Shown: positions 20,555 to 28,900, counted from the first letter of the stretch. The stretch is DNA of 54,359 nt from Deltaproteobacteria bacterium (GCA_021413675.1 JAIOQA010000058.1:1-54359), one strand, 5' to 3'. Notes: generated from the sequence alone by a model not told the origin. Translations and numbers: made by a program.

Positions 20555-21265
20555 TCAGGTCGCCGCGGTCAGCAGATCGTGGACCGCCTCCACCACCGAC
20601 GCCGGCCGCTGCTTGGGACCGCCGATCGCGTGGTGCGCCGCGCGCAGCGCCCCGCGCGCGCGCTCCATCCAGGCGTCGAGCTCGGGCGATGCCATGCGCA
20701 GCGCGGGCAGGTCCTCTGGATCATCGCCCACGCAGTGCGCGGAGGTGCCGACCGCGTGGGCGTTGCGGCAGACCAGCGGCCGGACCTCGTAGATCGTGCA
20801 CATGCCGTCGTGGTTGAACGCGCACAGGATCCGCTTGCGCCACTGCGCCGTGAACGCCGCGAGGTAGCCGGGATCGTCGCCCGACTTGAAGCTTGTCGCG
20901 AGCGTCGTCGGCGCGTCGCCGACCTTCGCCTTCCACGTCGGGTAGGCCTCGAGGAACCGCTGCTTCACCGCGGCGTTCGCCGGCTGCTCGAGCCAGCGCG
21001 CGATGCGCAGGGCCTCGGGCCGGAACACCATCACCATCTCCTCGCAGCAGCCGCTGCAACCCGGTCCGCACGCCAGCGGCTTGTGCAGCCGGATCGCCGC
21101 GCGCGCCCGCGCGTCGGCGGCGCCGTCGAGGTCCTTGTGTAGCTCCGCGGCCATCGCGACCGCGTCGTCGGGCGTCAGCGTGCGCGGAAACGAGCGCCGC
21201 CCGCTCACGTACCCCTCGTTGGAGATCAGCTCGTCGAAGAGCGCGCGCAGCCGCTTGTCGATCAT
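20555..21265 (-). CDS. YkgJ-family cysteine-cluster protein (copy 2)
   Basis: A 236-residue paralogue of copies 1 and 3, with CGPGCSGCC near residue 67 and C...CTIYEVRPLVC near residue 150. Copy 3 is the closest relative: long stretches such as SNEGYVSGRRSFPRTLTPDD agree almost exactly. ATG 21265 is chosen because it gives MIDKRLRALFDEL, the shared start, and overlaps the stop of copy 3 by ATGA. The tail is a helix with AAHHAIGG that is found in all three copies. Confidence 0.85.
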   Translation of the reverse strand: MIDKRLRALFDELISNEGYVSGRRSFPRTLTPDDAVAMAAELHKDLDGAADARARAAIRLHKPLACGPGCSGCCEEMVMVFRPEALRIARWLEQPANAAVKQRFLEAYPTWKAKVGDAPTTLATSFKSGDDPGYLAAFTAQWRKRILCAFNHDGMCTIYEVRPLVCRNAHAVGTSAHCVGDDPEDLPALRMASPELDAWMERARGALRAAHHAIGGPKQRPASVVEAVHDLLTAAT

Positions 21266-21984
21266 GACGGCGCCATCGTAGCGCCAGACACGAGCTCGTA
21301 GACGGCCTCGACCACCGACCGCGGCCGCTGCTTGGCGCCGCCGATCGCGTGGTGCGCCGCGCGCACCGCGCCGCGCACCTGCTCGAACCATGCGTCGAAC
21401 TGCTTCGACTCCATGCGGTCTGCGATGCGCCCCGACGGATCATCGCCCACGCAGTGCGCCGACGTGCCGACCGCGTGCGCGTTGCGACAGACCAGCGGCC
21501 GCACCTCGTAGATGGTGCACATCCCGTCCTGGTTGAACGCGCACAGGACGCGCTTGCGCCACTGCGCGCGGTACTTCGCGAGGAAGGCCGGGTTGTCGCC
21601 GGCGATGAACGCGACCTCGAGCTCCGCGGGCGCGTCGCCCACGCGCGCCTTCCACGCCGGGTACGCATCGAGGAAGCGCTGGCGGACGGCGGCGTTGTCG
21701 GGATGCGCGAGCCATCGCGCGACCCGCAGCACCTCCGGCTGGAACACCATCACCAGCTCCTCGCAGCAGCCGCTGCAGCCGGGCCCGCACGCCAGCGGCT
21801 TGCCCATGCGCGCGGCGGCGTGCGCGCGGGCCTCCGCCGCCTGATCGAGCTCCTCGTGCAGCTCCGCGGTCATCGCGACCGCGTCATCGGGCGTGAGCGT
21901 GCGCGGAAACGAGCGCCGGCCGCTCACGTAGCCTTCGTTGGAGACCAGCTCGTCGAAGAGCGCGCGCAGCCGCTTGTCGATCAT
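21262..21984 (-). CDS. YkgJ-family cysteine-cluster protein (copy 3)
   Basis: A 240-residue protein, first gene of the minus-strand series. It has CGPGCSGCC and CAFNQDGMCTIYEVRPLVC, and the shared MIDKRLRALFDEL start at ATG 21984. Copies 2 and 3 are joined by a 4-base overlap, so translation is coupled. The order on the minus strand is copy 3, copy 2, zinc ribbon, copy 1. This looks like a duplication series with one unrelated gene between. Confidence 0.85.
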   Translation of the reverse strand: MIDKRLRALFDELVSNEGYVSGRRSFPRTLTPDDAVAMTAELHEELDQAAEARAHAAARMGKPLACGPGCSGCCEELVMVFQPEVLRVARWLAHPDNAAVRQRFLDAYPAWKARVGDAPAELEVAFIAGDNPAFLAKYRAQWRKRVLCAFNQDGMCTIYEVRPLVCRNAHAVGTSAHCVGDDPSGRIADRMESKQFDAWFEQVRGAVRAAHHAIGGAKQRPRSVVEAVYELVSGATMAPS

Positions 21985-22473
21985 GGCGCGCGCATCATCG
22001 CATCGAGCGCCTCGGAAACGGACGCGGTGCGGCCTGAACCGCGAGACGCGCGTGCGGAGAGAACGCCGGCGCAGGAGCGGGAGACCGAGACGGACGCCGG
22101 ACACGGAACCGCACGCGGACGTGGGAATGGGAGGCTGGGCCGAGCGAGCCGACGGTGATGCGGGGCAAGGCCCGGTGGGAGCGCTGTCGACAGCGGCGCG
22201 CGAGGCGCTGGCGTGGCTGCGGCGCGAGAGCGAGGCCTGCGACGGGACCGTGAGATCCCCTATAGAGCGGCGGCCTCGTGCGTCCGTTCCGTCGTCAGGT
22301 CGGGTGCCCTCCGGAGCCGGGCCCCGGTCGCGAGCCAGGGGACGAGGGTGTCGAGAGTGTCCGTGGGCAACGGGGCCGATGTGTCACGGATGTCCCAGGG
22401 CTGTACCCCCCCCGGTCACTCGAATGCGCTTGTCGTCATTCTCGGCTTTGGCTATGATGTCGGCGAAAACAAG
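21985..22473. other. 489-bp intergenic region upstream of a REP-type transposase
   Basis: No gene is supported here. The left part must carry the promoter of the minus-strand YkgJ series, which I cannot pinpoint. At 22382-22395 stands TGTCACGGATGTCC, a string reminiscent of the ends of some insertion sequences, with a partial echo at 22358-22366 (TGTCCGTGG). A run of eight C lies at 22406-22413. A good promoter for the transposase occupies 22430-22458 (separate entry). Confidence 0.5.
22430..22458 (+). promoter_or_regulatory. Sigma-70-like promoter of the REP-type transposase
   Basis: TTGTCG (22430-22435) and TATGAT (22453-22458) are separated by exactly 17 bases, with four and five matches to the -35 and -10 consensus. 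Transcription would start near 22465, only about nine bases before ATG 22474. In this GC-rich DNA such a match stands out. Confidence 0.6.
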
Positions 22474-23226
22474 ATGGCGGCGCAGAAGTCCTTCGAGTTC
22501 CGGACCCATGGCGGCAAGCGGCCGGGGGCAGGCCGGCCCCCGCGCGGGCCGCGGTCGAGCGAGAAGCACAAGGCGCGACCGGCGATCGATCCGCGGCATC
22601 CGCTGCACGTCGTGATCCGCGCGCGGCCAGGCCTCAAGCTCCGGCGCCGTGCCGGCTGGCTGGCGGTCCGGCGGGCGCTCGAGGTGAGCTACCGGCGGCG
22701 GGACTTCCGCGTGTGCCACGTCTCGGTGCAAGCGACGCACGTCCACCTGATCGTCGAGGCGGACGACCACATGGCGCTCGCACGAGGGATGCAGGGATTC
22801 CAGGTCGCCTGTGCGCGGCGATTCAACCTCCACACCCGCCGAAGCGGCGGGGTGTTCGCGGATCGCTATCACCCACGCCCGCTTTCCTCATTGCGCGAGG
22901 TCCGCAACGGGCTGGCCTACGTGCTGAACAACTGGCGAAGGCACCGCGAGGACACGACCACGCGCGAGGCATTCGATCCGTTCGCCTCGGCGCGCGCCTT
23001 CGATGGCTGGGCCGGCCATCCTCGCCGTGCGCATCTGGAGCCCGTGCCGGTCGTGATGCCGACCACCTGGCACCTCACCCAGGGCTGGCGGCGTTGCGAG
23101 CCGATCTCGCCGCACGCGCGACCGGGGCCGATCGATGGCGGGGGCCCGGCGAGCCGACATCGGCACCCGCGGCCGCGGCCTACTGCGCGACGACGTCGGC
23201 GCCGAGCGGCAGCGTGGCCAGCGTGA
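22474..23226 (+). CDS. REP-associated tyrosine transposase-like protein (HUH, IS200-type fold)
   Basis: About 250 residues. The HUH motif is THVHLIVEAD near residue 92 and the catalytic Tyr lies in LAYVLNNWRRH near residue 152, the signature layout of single-copy RAYT (TnpA-REP) proteins. The N-terminus is basic, with a HGGKRPGAGRPP box common in this family in myxobacteria. The last ~45 residues are Arg/Pro-rich, and the final 47 bases overlap the convergent MBL gene, so the C-terminus may be longer than in relatives. No terminal repeats are seen near the gene. It is likely domesticated or a single-copy mobile gene. Confidence 0.8.
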   Translation: MAAQKSFEFRTHGGKRPGAGRPPRGPRSSEKHKARPAIDPRHPLHVVIRARPGLKLRRRAGWLAVRRALEVSYRRRDFRVCHVSVQATHVHLIVEADDHMALARGMQGFQVACARRFNLHTRRSGGVFADRYHPRPLSSLREVRNGLAYVLNNWRRHREDTTTREAFDPFASARAFDGWAGHPRRAHLEPVPVVMPTTWHLTQGWRRCEPISPHARPGPIDGGGPASRHRHPRPRPTARRRRRRAAAWPA

Positions 23227-24109
23227 AGTCGCGCGACACCGCGGCGACCTCGTCGGCGAAGGACGCGAGGTTGACGTTGGGCGAGAACGCGAGCGGCGCG
23301 TCGAGCGGGCGGAAGAAGTCGTCGTAGTGCGTGGGCACGATGAGGCGCGGCTCGAGCTTGCCGAGGATGCGCGCGAGGTAGTCCTTGCTGAACCGGCGGC
23401 CGGCGATGCCGCAGAGGAACACGTCGACGCTGCGGTGGCGGATCGCGTCGTCGATCAGATCTGCGGAGCCCTGGTGGTAGATCGACACGCCGGCGACGCG
23501 GATGTGGATGCCCCAGACCTGGCCGCAGCGGTACGCGCCGGGCGTGAGATCATCGAGGTGCTCGCAGGTCAGCTCGCCGGACGACGGCACCGCGAGCCCG
23601 AGCGCGAGCTTCGAGTGGACGCTGGGCACGAACTCGAACGTGAACGGGCCGACCTCGTAGGTGCGGTACGGCTCGACGACGACGGCGCGCTCGGGCTGGC
23701 CCGACAGCGCCATCAGGTGCGCGAGCGAGGTCGAGCCGTAGGCGCGGCAGCCGAACTTCGCGGTGATCGCGGGCGTGTCGAGGGCGTGATCGAAGTGGGT
23801 GTGGCCGACGAGCACCGCGTCGGCGGCGTCGATCCAGCGGTCGATCGCGCGCGCGTCCGGCGGGATCGCGCGGCGGCGGAGCAGGGCGCCGAGCGGCAGG
23901 CGCGTGACGTATGGATCGATGAGGATCGTCGTGCCAAGGGCGCGCAGCGCGAACCCGGCGGTGCCGAGCCAGCGCAGCTCGACCCCCGGCGCGATCGCGT
24001 CCTTGCCGAGCTCGCGCGCGGCGTCGTGATCGGCGGCGCTGCGCGCGCCCTTGCGCGCGAGGTACGCGACGTACGAGGCGACGTGACCGATCGGGCCTAG
24101 CACGGCCAC
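23180..24109 (-). CDS. MBL-fold metallo-hydrolase (UlaG-like)
   Basis: About 309 residues. The metallo-beta-lactamase motif HxHxDH appears as GHTHFDH near residue 100, preceded by RWLGTAGFAL and ILIDPYV, and followed by SVHSKLA, YHQGSAD and THYDDFF, the typical UlaG/RomA-like lactonase layout. An N-terminal hydrophobic stretch suggests it may be membrane-associated or have a signal. I place the start at GTG 24109 because the in-frame ATG at 24187 would leave only 50 bases to sodB and contains a low-complexity leader; that start is not excluded. The substrate is unknown. Confidence 0.82.
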   Translation of the reverse strand: MAVLGPIGHVASYVAYLARKGARSAADHDAARELGKDAIAPGVELRWLGTAGFALRALGTTILIDPYVTRLPLGALLRRRAIPPDARAIDRWIDAADAVLVGHTHFDHALDTPAITAKFGCRAYGSTSLAHLMALSGQPERAVVVEPYRTYEVGPFTFEFVPSVHSKLALGLAVPSSGELTCEHLDDLTPGAYRCGQVWGIHIRVAGVSIYHQGSADLIDDAIRHRSVDVFLCGIAGRRFSKDYLARILGKLEPRLIVPTHYDDFFRPLDAPLAFSPNVNLASFADEVAAVSRDFTLATLPLGADVVAQ

Positions 24110-24237
24110 GCTCCCGGACGGCGGCGATCGGCGCTCACCGAAACACTGTACCGCGGCGCATGCCGCTCGCTGGACCGTGGGGTACAAATGGCAGCATTCA
24201 ACCGCGGCCTCGCGCCGCTTTTCGACGGAGGACTCTC

Positions 24238-24828
24238 ATGGCGTTCACCCTGCCCCCGCTGCCCTACGCGAAGGACGCGCTGGCCCCGGTCGTCTCCCCG
24301 GAGACGATCGACTACCACTACGGCAAGCATCACCAGGCCTACGTGAACAACCTCAACAACCTGGTGCCGGGCACCAAGTACGAGGGGATGTCGCTGGAGG
24401 ATGTCGTCAAGGCGTCGCACGGCCAGATCACCGAGAAGCCGGTCTTCAACAACTCGGCGCAGGTGTGGAACCACACCTTCTACTGGCACTCGCTCGCGCC
24501 CAACGCGGGCGGCGAGCCGACCGGCGCGGTCGCCGCGGCGATCACCAAGTCGTTCGGCAGCTTCGCCGACTTCAAGGACAAGTTCTCGAAGGCCGCGGCC
24601 GGCCAGTTCGGCTCGGGCTGGGCGTGGCTGGTGAAGGCCGGCGACGGCCTCGCGATCGAGACCAGCGCCAACGCCGACACGCCGTTCGCCACGGGCAAGA
24701 CCTGCGTCCTGACGATCGACGTCTGGGAGCACGCCTACTACATCGACTACCGGAACGCCCGTCCCAAGTACATCGAGGAGTTCTGGAAGCTCGTGAACTG
24801 GGACTTCGCGAACAAGAACCTGGGCTGA
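24238..24828 (+). CDS. sodB: Superoxide dismutase (Fe type)
   Basis: A 196-residue cytosolic Fe-SOD. Metal ligands and signatures are intact: His in HHQAYVNNLNN, His in QVWNHTFYW, Asp and His in DVWEHAYYIDY. The Gln in NNSAQVWNH and the FGSGW segment point to iron rather than manganese. A strong ribosome site (CGGAGGA) lies just upstream of ATG 24238. It is divergent from the MBL gene. The only promoter-like feature I see is TACAAA at about 24183, and it lacks a clear -35. Confidence 0.96.
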   Translation: MAFTLPPLPYAKDALAPVVSPETIDYHYGKHHQAYVNNLNNLVPGTKYEGMSLEDVVKASHGQITEKPVFNNSAQVWNHTFYWHSLAPNAGGEPTGAVAAAITKSFGSFADFKDKFSKAAAGQFGSGWAWLVKAGDGLAIETSANADTPFATGKTCVLTIDVWEHAYYIDYRNARPKYIEEFWKLVNWDFANKNLG

Positions 24829-24838
24829 TCTCGGGCTG

Positions 24839-25573
24839 GTGCGTCCCACGCTCGATCAGCGGCTCGCCGAACGCGCGCGGCCCGACGCGCGCGTGTTCGG
24901 CTACCAGCGCTGGGAGCACCTGTTGTTCCTGCACTGGGCGTGGGACCCGGCGGCGATCCAACCGCTGCTGCCCGCCGGCCTGACCGTCGACACGTTCGAC
25001 GATCGGGCGTGGGTCGGGGTGGTGCCGTTCTTCATGAACCGCATCCGCCCGGCGTATCTGCCGCCCGTGCCGTGGCTGTCGTACTTCCTCGAGCTGAACC
25101 TCCGCACGTACGTGGTCGACGCGCGCGGCCGCAGCGGCGTCTGGTTCTTCTCGCTCGATTGCGATCGCGCGATCGCGGTGTGGATCGCGCGCTGGCGCTT
25201 CCACCTGCCGTACCAGCACGCGACGATGTCCGCGCAGATCAAAGGCGCGCGCGTCACGTATCACTCGCGCCGCCGCGGTGACGACCACACGGCGTCGTTC
25301 GCGTACGAGCCGACCGCGCCGCCGCACGACGCCGAGCCCGGCTCGCTCGAGTTCTTCCTCGCCGAGCGCTATCGCCTGTTCGCGCAGCGGCCCGGCGGCG
25401 AGGTGTTCTCGGGCCAGGTCCACCACGTGCCGTATCCGCTGTCGCCGGCGCGCGTCGACGCGTTCGATCCGCGCGTGATCGCGCTCGCCGGGCTCGAGGC
25501 ACCGGATCGACCGCCCGACAACGCGCTGTACGCGCGGCGGGTCGATGTCGCCGTATTTCCGCTCACGGCGTAG
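24839..25573 (+). CDS. DUF2071 (YqjF-like) protein
   Basis: A 244-residue protein of the DUF2071 family, related in fold to acetoacetate decarboxylase. Landmarks include WEHLLFLHWAWDP near residue 21, VGVVPFFMNRIRPA, the repeated LNLRTYV and GVWFFSLD segments, and a late Y-P-L-S-P loop. The start is GTG 24839, ten bases after the sodB stop, so the two genes probably share a transcript. The biochemical role is unknown. Confidence 0.85.
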   Translation: MRPTLDQRLAERARPDARVFGYQRWEHLLFLHWAWDPAAIQPLLPAGLTVDTFDDRAWVGVVPFFMNRIRPAYLPPVPWLSYFLELNLRTYVVDARGRSGVWFFSLDCDRAIAVWIARWRFHLPYQHATMSAQIKGARVTYHSRRRGDDHTASFAYEPTAPPHDAEPGSLEFFLAERYRLFAQRPGGEVFSGQVHHVPYPLSPARVDAFDPRVIALAGLEAPDRPPDNALYARRVDVAVFPLTA

Positions 25574-25603
25574 CGGGCACGTGAGCTGCGTTGCGCGTTG
25601 ATC

Positions 25604-25798
25604 ATGGCTCGAATCACACGCCGCGGCCAACGTCTCACCTGCATGACCCACGAACCCCGCCCGCGTCCACGAACCCGCCCCGTGCCGCCGCCGCTGCCGC
25701 CGCGCCGTGTCCCGCGCGCGCCGCGCGACGAGGCCTCGGCCAGCGCCACCATCCCGATCCGCCCCGAGGACATCCTCGAGGCGCTCGCCGCCTCCTGA
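25604..25798 (+). CDS. Small Arg/Pro-rich ORF (uncertain)
   Basis: A reading frame of about 64 codons from ATG 25604, with a second start at ATG 25643. It is dominated by Arg and Pro, with a more normal end (ATIPIRPEDILEALAAS) that looks like real protein. No ribosome site is evident. It lies downstream of DUF2071 and converges on the globin gene, whose stop is next to its own. It may be a true small protein or chance. Confidence 0.3.
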   Translation: MARITRRGQRLTCMTHEPRPRPRTRPVPPPLPPRRVPRAPRDEASASATIPIRPEDILEALAAS

Positions 25799-25799
25799 C

Positions 25800-26219
25800 C
25801 TACGCGGCTACCGCCATCGCCGCGCCGGCCTGCATCAGGCCGGCGATGGCGCCGTAGGCGTCGGCCCACGCGGTCTCGAGCTCCTTGGTCCATGACTCCG
25901 CGGCGGCGTCGGCGAGCGCGGCCAGCAGGCACTCGCCGACCATCGCGTACATGCCGTCGGTGACGCCGTAGCCGACGTGCTTGGCGCCCATCCCCTTCAG
26001 CGTGGCCTCGAGCCAGGGCGCGTCCTCGAGGTGCTCGACGACGGCGCCGAGCGCCTGGCCGAGCATCTCCTGCTGTGCGCGCGGCGTGTTGCGGCCGAAC
26101 ATCGGTTGCACGGCCGGGTAGCGGGCGAACAGGATCGCGTAGAAGCGGGTCGTGAGATCGGGAGCCTTCTCGATCACGAACTCGAAGCTGGAGCGCAGTA
26201 GATCGATCTGTAGGGGCAC
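25800..26219 (-). CDS. Bacterial globin (single-domain)
   Basis: A 139-residue globin fold. The proximal His is in GAKHVGYGV near residue 80; a PMFGRNTPRAQQEML segment gives the CD loop and a Gln-rich E helix in the distal position, as in single-domain flavohaemoglobin-like proteins that bind O2 or NO. The start is GTG 26219, supported by GAGGAGA seven bases upstream. It shares its strand with the nuclease ORF upstream. The 3' end of the coding sequence contains a long stem-loop. Confidence 0.85.
   Translation of the reverse strand: MPLQIDLLRSSFEFVIEKAPDLTTRFYAILFARYPAVQPMFGRNTPRAQQEMLGQALGAVVEHLEDAPWLEATLKGMGAKHVGYGVTDGMYAMVGECLLAALADAAAESWTKELETAWADAYGAIAGLMQAGAAMAVAA
25813..25850 (-). terminator. 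15-bp stem-loop inside the 3' end of the globin gene
   Basis: GCCATC (25813-25818) and GCCGGCCTG (25824-25832) pair with CAGGCCGGC (25836-25844) and GATGGC (25845-25850), with a 3-base loop (CAT) and a 5-base bulge. It lies within the last 50 bases of the globin frame, just before the convergent small ORF, so it may end transcription from both sides. There is no T-run. Confidence 0.45.
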
Positions 26220-26290
26220 GTTGTCTCCTCGGCAGATGAATCGACCGCTGCGAGGAATTACGAGTGGCGCGCCGCGTTTCGCGCGGCGCG

Positions 26291-26802
26291 CTACCAGGAC
26301 CCGCCGGCCACCCCGCCCAGAGCCACCAGGCGAGCGCGCCGCTCGCCGCCGCGGGCGCGATCGCCGGCGGCGTCGGGAACTCGATCCGGTGGATCGCGCC
26401 GGCCTCGACGTCGACCAGCAGCACCGCGGCCGCGCCGTAGGCGAGCTGGTACTCGATCAACTGGCGGCGCGTCGCCGCGGTCGCGAGCCGGGGCGCGGCC
26501 TCGCCGGTCTTGACCTCGGCGACCAGGTGCGCGCCGTCGGGGTCGGCGACGATCAGATCGCAGCGCAGCTCGACCGCGACCGCGAGGTCATCGCAGCGGA
26601 CCTCCCACGTGCGCCGCGCCTGGCGCTCGACGATCGCGTAGCCCGCGTCGACGAGCAGCTCCTCGGCGGCGCGCTCACCGGCCTGCGCCCGCGCCGCCCG
26701 CCGGCGCGCGATCTGGCTGCGGCCGCGGCGCCCGAACGCGGCGCGCAGCCAGGCGATCGCGAGCGCGATCACGAGCCCGAGCGCGAGGCCGACGGCGAGC
26801 AT
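26291..26802 (-). CDS. Membrane-anchored PD-(D/E)XK-like nuclease, 3' end unresolved
   Basis: The first ~165 residues are convincing: a membrane helix (3-20), a basic stretch, then a restriction-like fold with Glu in GERAAEELLVDAGY and the motif pair D82 and EVK (96-98), the D-x13-ExK pattern of PD-(D/E)XK enzymes, and a second hydrophobic segment (about 150-165). But the frame has no stop until 25369, running through the globin gene in another frame. A one-base shift near 26300 would reach TAG at 26291, where I end it provisionally. So the gene is frameshifted, overlaps the globin fully, or is being lost. Confidence 0.5.
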
Positions 26803-26886
26803 GGCGGCAGTGTGTGCGCTCCCTCTGATCGCCGCTGATCGCTGCCCGCGGTTGACCCGGCCGCGGCGAGCGGAGAACCTCGGTCC

Positions 26887-27378
26887 ATGATCCGCACCGC
26901 GCTGGTTGCCACCCTCCTCCTCATGACCGCGTGCGAGGGCGCGAAGGACAAGGCCGCCGCCGGCCTCGACAAGGTCGACAAGGCCACCGACAAGGTGGTC
27001 GGCGCGCTCGACGGCGACGACCTCGCCAAGCAGCTCGCGAGCGCCCAGGCGGCGATCGCGAACAACAAGGAGCCGACGGCCGAGTGCGCGTGGTTCAGCC
27101 AGTCGCCCGACGGCCGCAAGGAGGGCCACCTGACCGGCCCGGCCGGCGAGTTCAAGCAGCTGTGCACCTTCGACGCGCCGCTGGTGAGCGCGACCCGCGC
27201 GGTGGTGGCGGCCGAGAAGGCGCGCGCCGAGCAGCCCCAGGCGCCGTCGTTGACCGAGTGCTCGAGCGACACCTGGTTCCAGGTCCAGCGCGCGATCGAT
27301 CAGACCATGTACAACGGCGTGACCCGCTGGGTGGAGCTCAAGGCGCGCTGGGCCAAGGTCTGCCCGGACGCGCACTGA
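26887..27378 (+). CDS. Hypothetical lipoprotein
   Basis: A 163-residue protein with a clear lipoprotein signal (TLLLMTAC, Cys near residue 16), a Lys/Asp/Ala-rich helix (about 18-50) resembling apolipoprotein-like repeats (DKVDKATDKVVG), and a compact domain with four Cys. No family is recognised. It is divergent from the nuclease ORF. Confidence 0.7.
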   Translation: MIRTALVATLLLMTACEGAKDKAAAGLDKVDKATDKVVGALDGDDLAKQLASAQAAIANNKEPTAECAWFSQSPDGRKEGHLTGPAGEFKQLCTFDAPLVSATRAVVAAEKARAEQPQAPSLTECSSDTWFQVQRAIDQTMYNGVTRWVELKARWAKVCPDAH

Positions 27379-27403
27379 GCCAACGCTTCATCGAGGTGGC
27401 CCC

Positions 27404-28900
27404 ATGCGCAGCTTCGCCACGTGGACATGGCTCTTGATCGCCGCGGCGTGTGGCGGCGGCGGCGGCCATGGCGATGGTGGCCTGCCCGGACCCGACGCGG
27501 GCCCGCCGTCCGTGGTGTGCGACGCGCCCGCGCTCGCCGACATCTCGGCGCCGACCGCGACCGTGGGCGATGGCTCGGCCGCGAGCTGTACCGCGGCCGC
27601 GCTGCAGGCCGCGGCCAGCGGCGGCGGCACGATCGTGTTCGCGTGCGGCGCGGCGCCCGTGACGATCACGGTCGCGTCGACGATCGTGGTGACCAAGGCG
27701 ACCGTGATCGACGGCGGCGGCCTCGTCACGCTGAGCGGCGGCGGCAGCGCGCGCATCCTGTACCTCGACTCGGACTACAACACCGCGACGCCGCGCCTGA
27801 CCGTGCAGCGGATCGCGTTCCGCGACGGGCGCGCGCCGGCGGGCGGCGACGACACCGCGCAGGGCGGCGGCGCGATCTACCGCGACGGCGGCAGCCTGAC
27901 GGTGATCGACGCGCAGTTCGAGGGCAACCACGCGCCGTCGCCGGGCCAGGACATCGCGGGCGGCGCGATCTACGCGTTCGGCGGCGGCGACACGATCGTC
28001 GTCGGCAGCACGTTCACGAACAACGCCGCCAGCGATGGCGGCGCGATCGGGAGCCTCAACGGCGATCTCACGATCATCAACAGCCGCTTCGACGGCAACG
28101 CGGCGACCGGCACCGGCGGCAACCCGGGCAACGGCGGCGCCGGCGGCGCGATCTACATGGACGGCGCCGACGAGGCGACCCGGCTGTGCGGCGTGACGAT
28201 CGCGCACAGCACCGCCGGCGCGATCGGCGGCGGGTTCTTCCGGGTCTCGAACACGCACACCGGCACGTTCGCGATGGACCGCACCACCGTCGACGACAAC
28301 CGCGTGACCGCGACCACCGAGGGCAACGCGGGCGGGCTGTACCTCGAGGGCCTGCCCACGCTCGACATCACGAACAGCACGATCTCGCGCAACCAGGCGT
28401 TCTACAACGGCGGGCTCTGGATCAACGCGAGCCACGCGCAGCTCGTGAACTCGACGATCGCCGAGAACGTCGCGACCGGCAGCAACGGCGGCGGCGTGTG
28501 GCTCGGCAACGAGGTCACCGGCTCGATGCTGAACTGCACGATCGCGAACAACCACGCCACCGCCGATGGCCAGGTCGCGGGCGCGATCTTCGGGCAGGGG
28601 CTCACGCTGACCAACACGCTCATCGCCGCGAACACGGCGATGTACAACCCGACCTGCGACAACAGCGCGCACACCGATGGCGGCGGCAACCTGCAGTGGC
28701 CCGCGGGCTCGCCGTGCACCGCCGCGCCGCTGGTCGCCGATCCGGGGCTCGGCGCGCTCGCCGATGCCGGCGGCGATACCGAGACGATGGTGCCCGCGGC
28801 TGGCGGCCCCGCGACCGGCATCGGCCACGGCTGCCCGGCGCTCGATCAGCGCGGGCACGCGCGCCCCGATCCGTGCACGGCCGGCGCGGTCGAACCGTAG
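27404..28900 (+). CDS. Right-handed beta-helix, choice-of-anchor Q surface lipoprotein
   Basis: A 498-residue secreted protein with a signal and lipobox (LIAAAC near residue 16), a Gly/Asp/Pro linker, then about 380 residues of parallel beta-helix repeats (GGGAIYRDGGSLTVIDAQF, TNNAASDGGAIGS, many Asn/Gly turns). The last ~25 residues (CPALDQRGHARP...GAVEP) match the C-terminal choice-of-anchor Q motif. Such proteins are surface-located in Myxococcota and may bind or cleave polysaccharides; no catalytic site is obvious. GAGGTGG precedes ATG 27404. Confidence 0.85.
   Translation: MRSFATWTWLLIAAACGGGGGHGDGGLPGPDAGPPSVVCDAPALADISAPTATVGDGSAASCTAAALQAAASGGGTIVFACGAAPVTITVASTIVVTKATVIDGGGLVTLSGGGSARILYLDSDYNTATPRLTVQRIAFRDGRAPAGGDDTAQGGGAIYRDGGSLTVIDAQFEGNHAPSPGQDIAGGAIYAFGGGDTIVVGSTFTNNAASDGGAIGSLNGDLTIINSRFDGNAATGTGGNPGNGGAGGAIYMDGADEATRLCGVTIAHSTAGAIGGGFFRVSNTHTGTFAMDRTTVDDNRVTATTEGNAGGLYLEGLPTLDITNSTISRNQAFYNGGLWINASHAQLVNSTIAENVATGSNGGGVWLGNEVTGSMLNCTIANNHATADGQVAGAIFGQGLTLTNTLIAANTAMYNPTCDNSAHTDGGGNLQWPAGSPCTAAPLVADPGLGALADAGGDTETMVPAAGGPATGIGHGCPALDQRGHARPDPCTAGAVEP

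Noticed and set aside
22382-22395. TGTCACGGATGTCC as the end of an insertion sequence
   Set aside because: No matching inverted copy is found downstream of the transposase and no target duplication can be seen, so element ends cannot be defined.
24110-24187. ATG 24187 as the start of the MBL gene
   Set aside because: It would extend far into the space before sodB with a leader that lacks family similarity; GTG 24109 gives a more usual N-terminus. It is not excluded.
24183-24188. A -10 element (TACAAA) for sodB
   Set aside because: No -35 at 16-18 bases upstream can be defined, and a single hexamer is too little to call a promoter.
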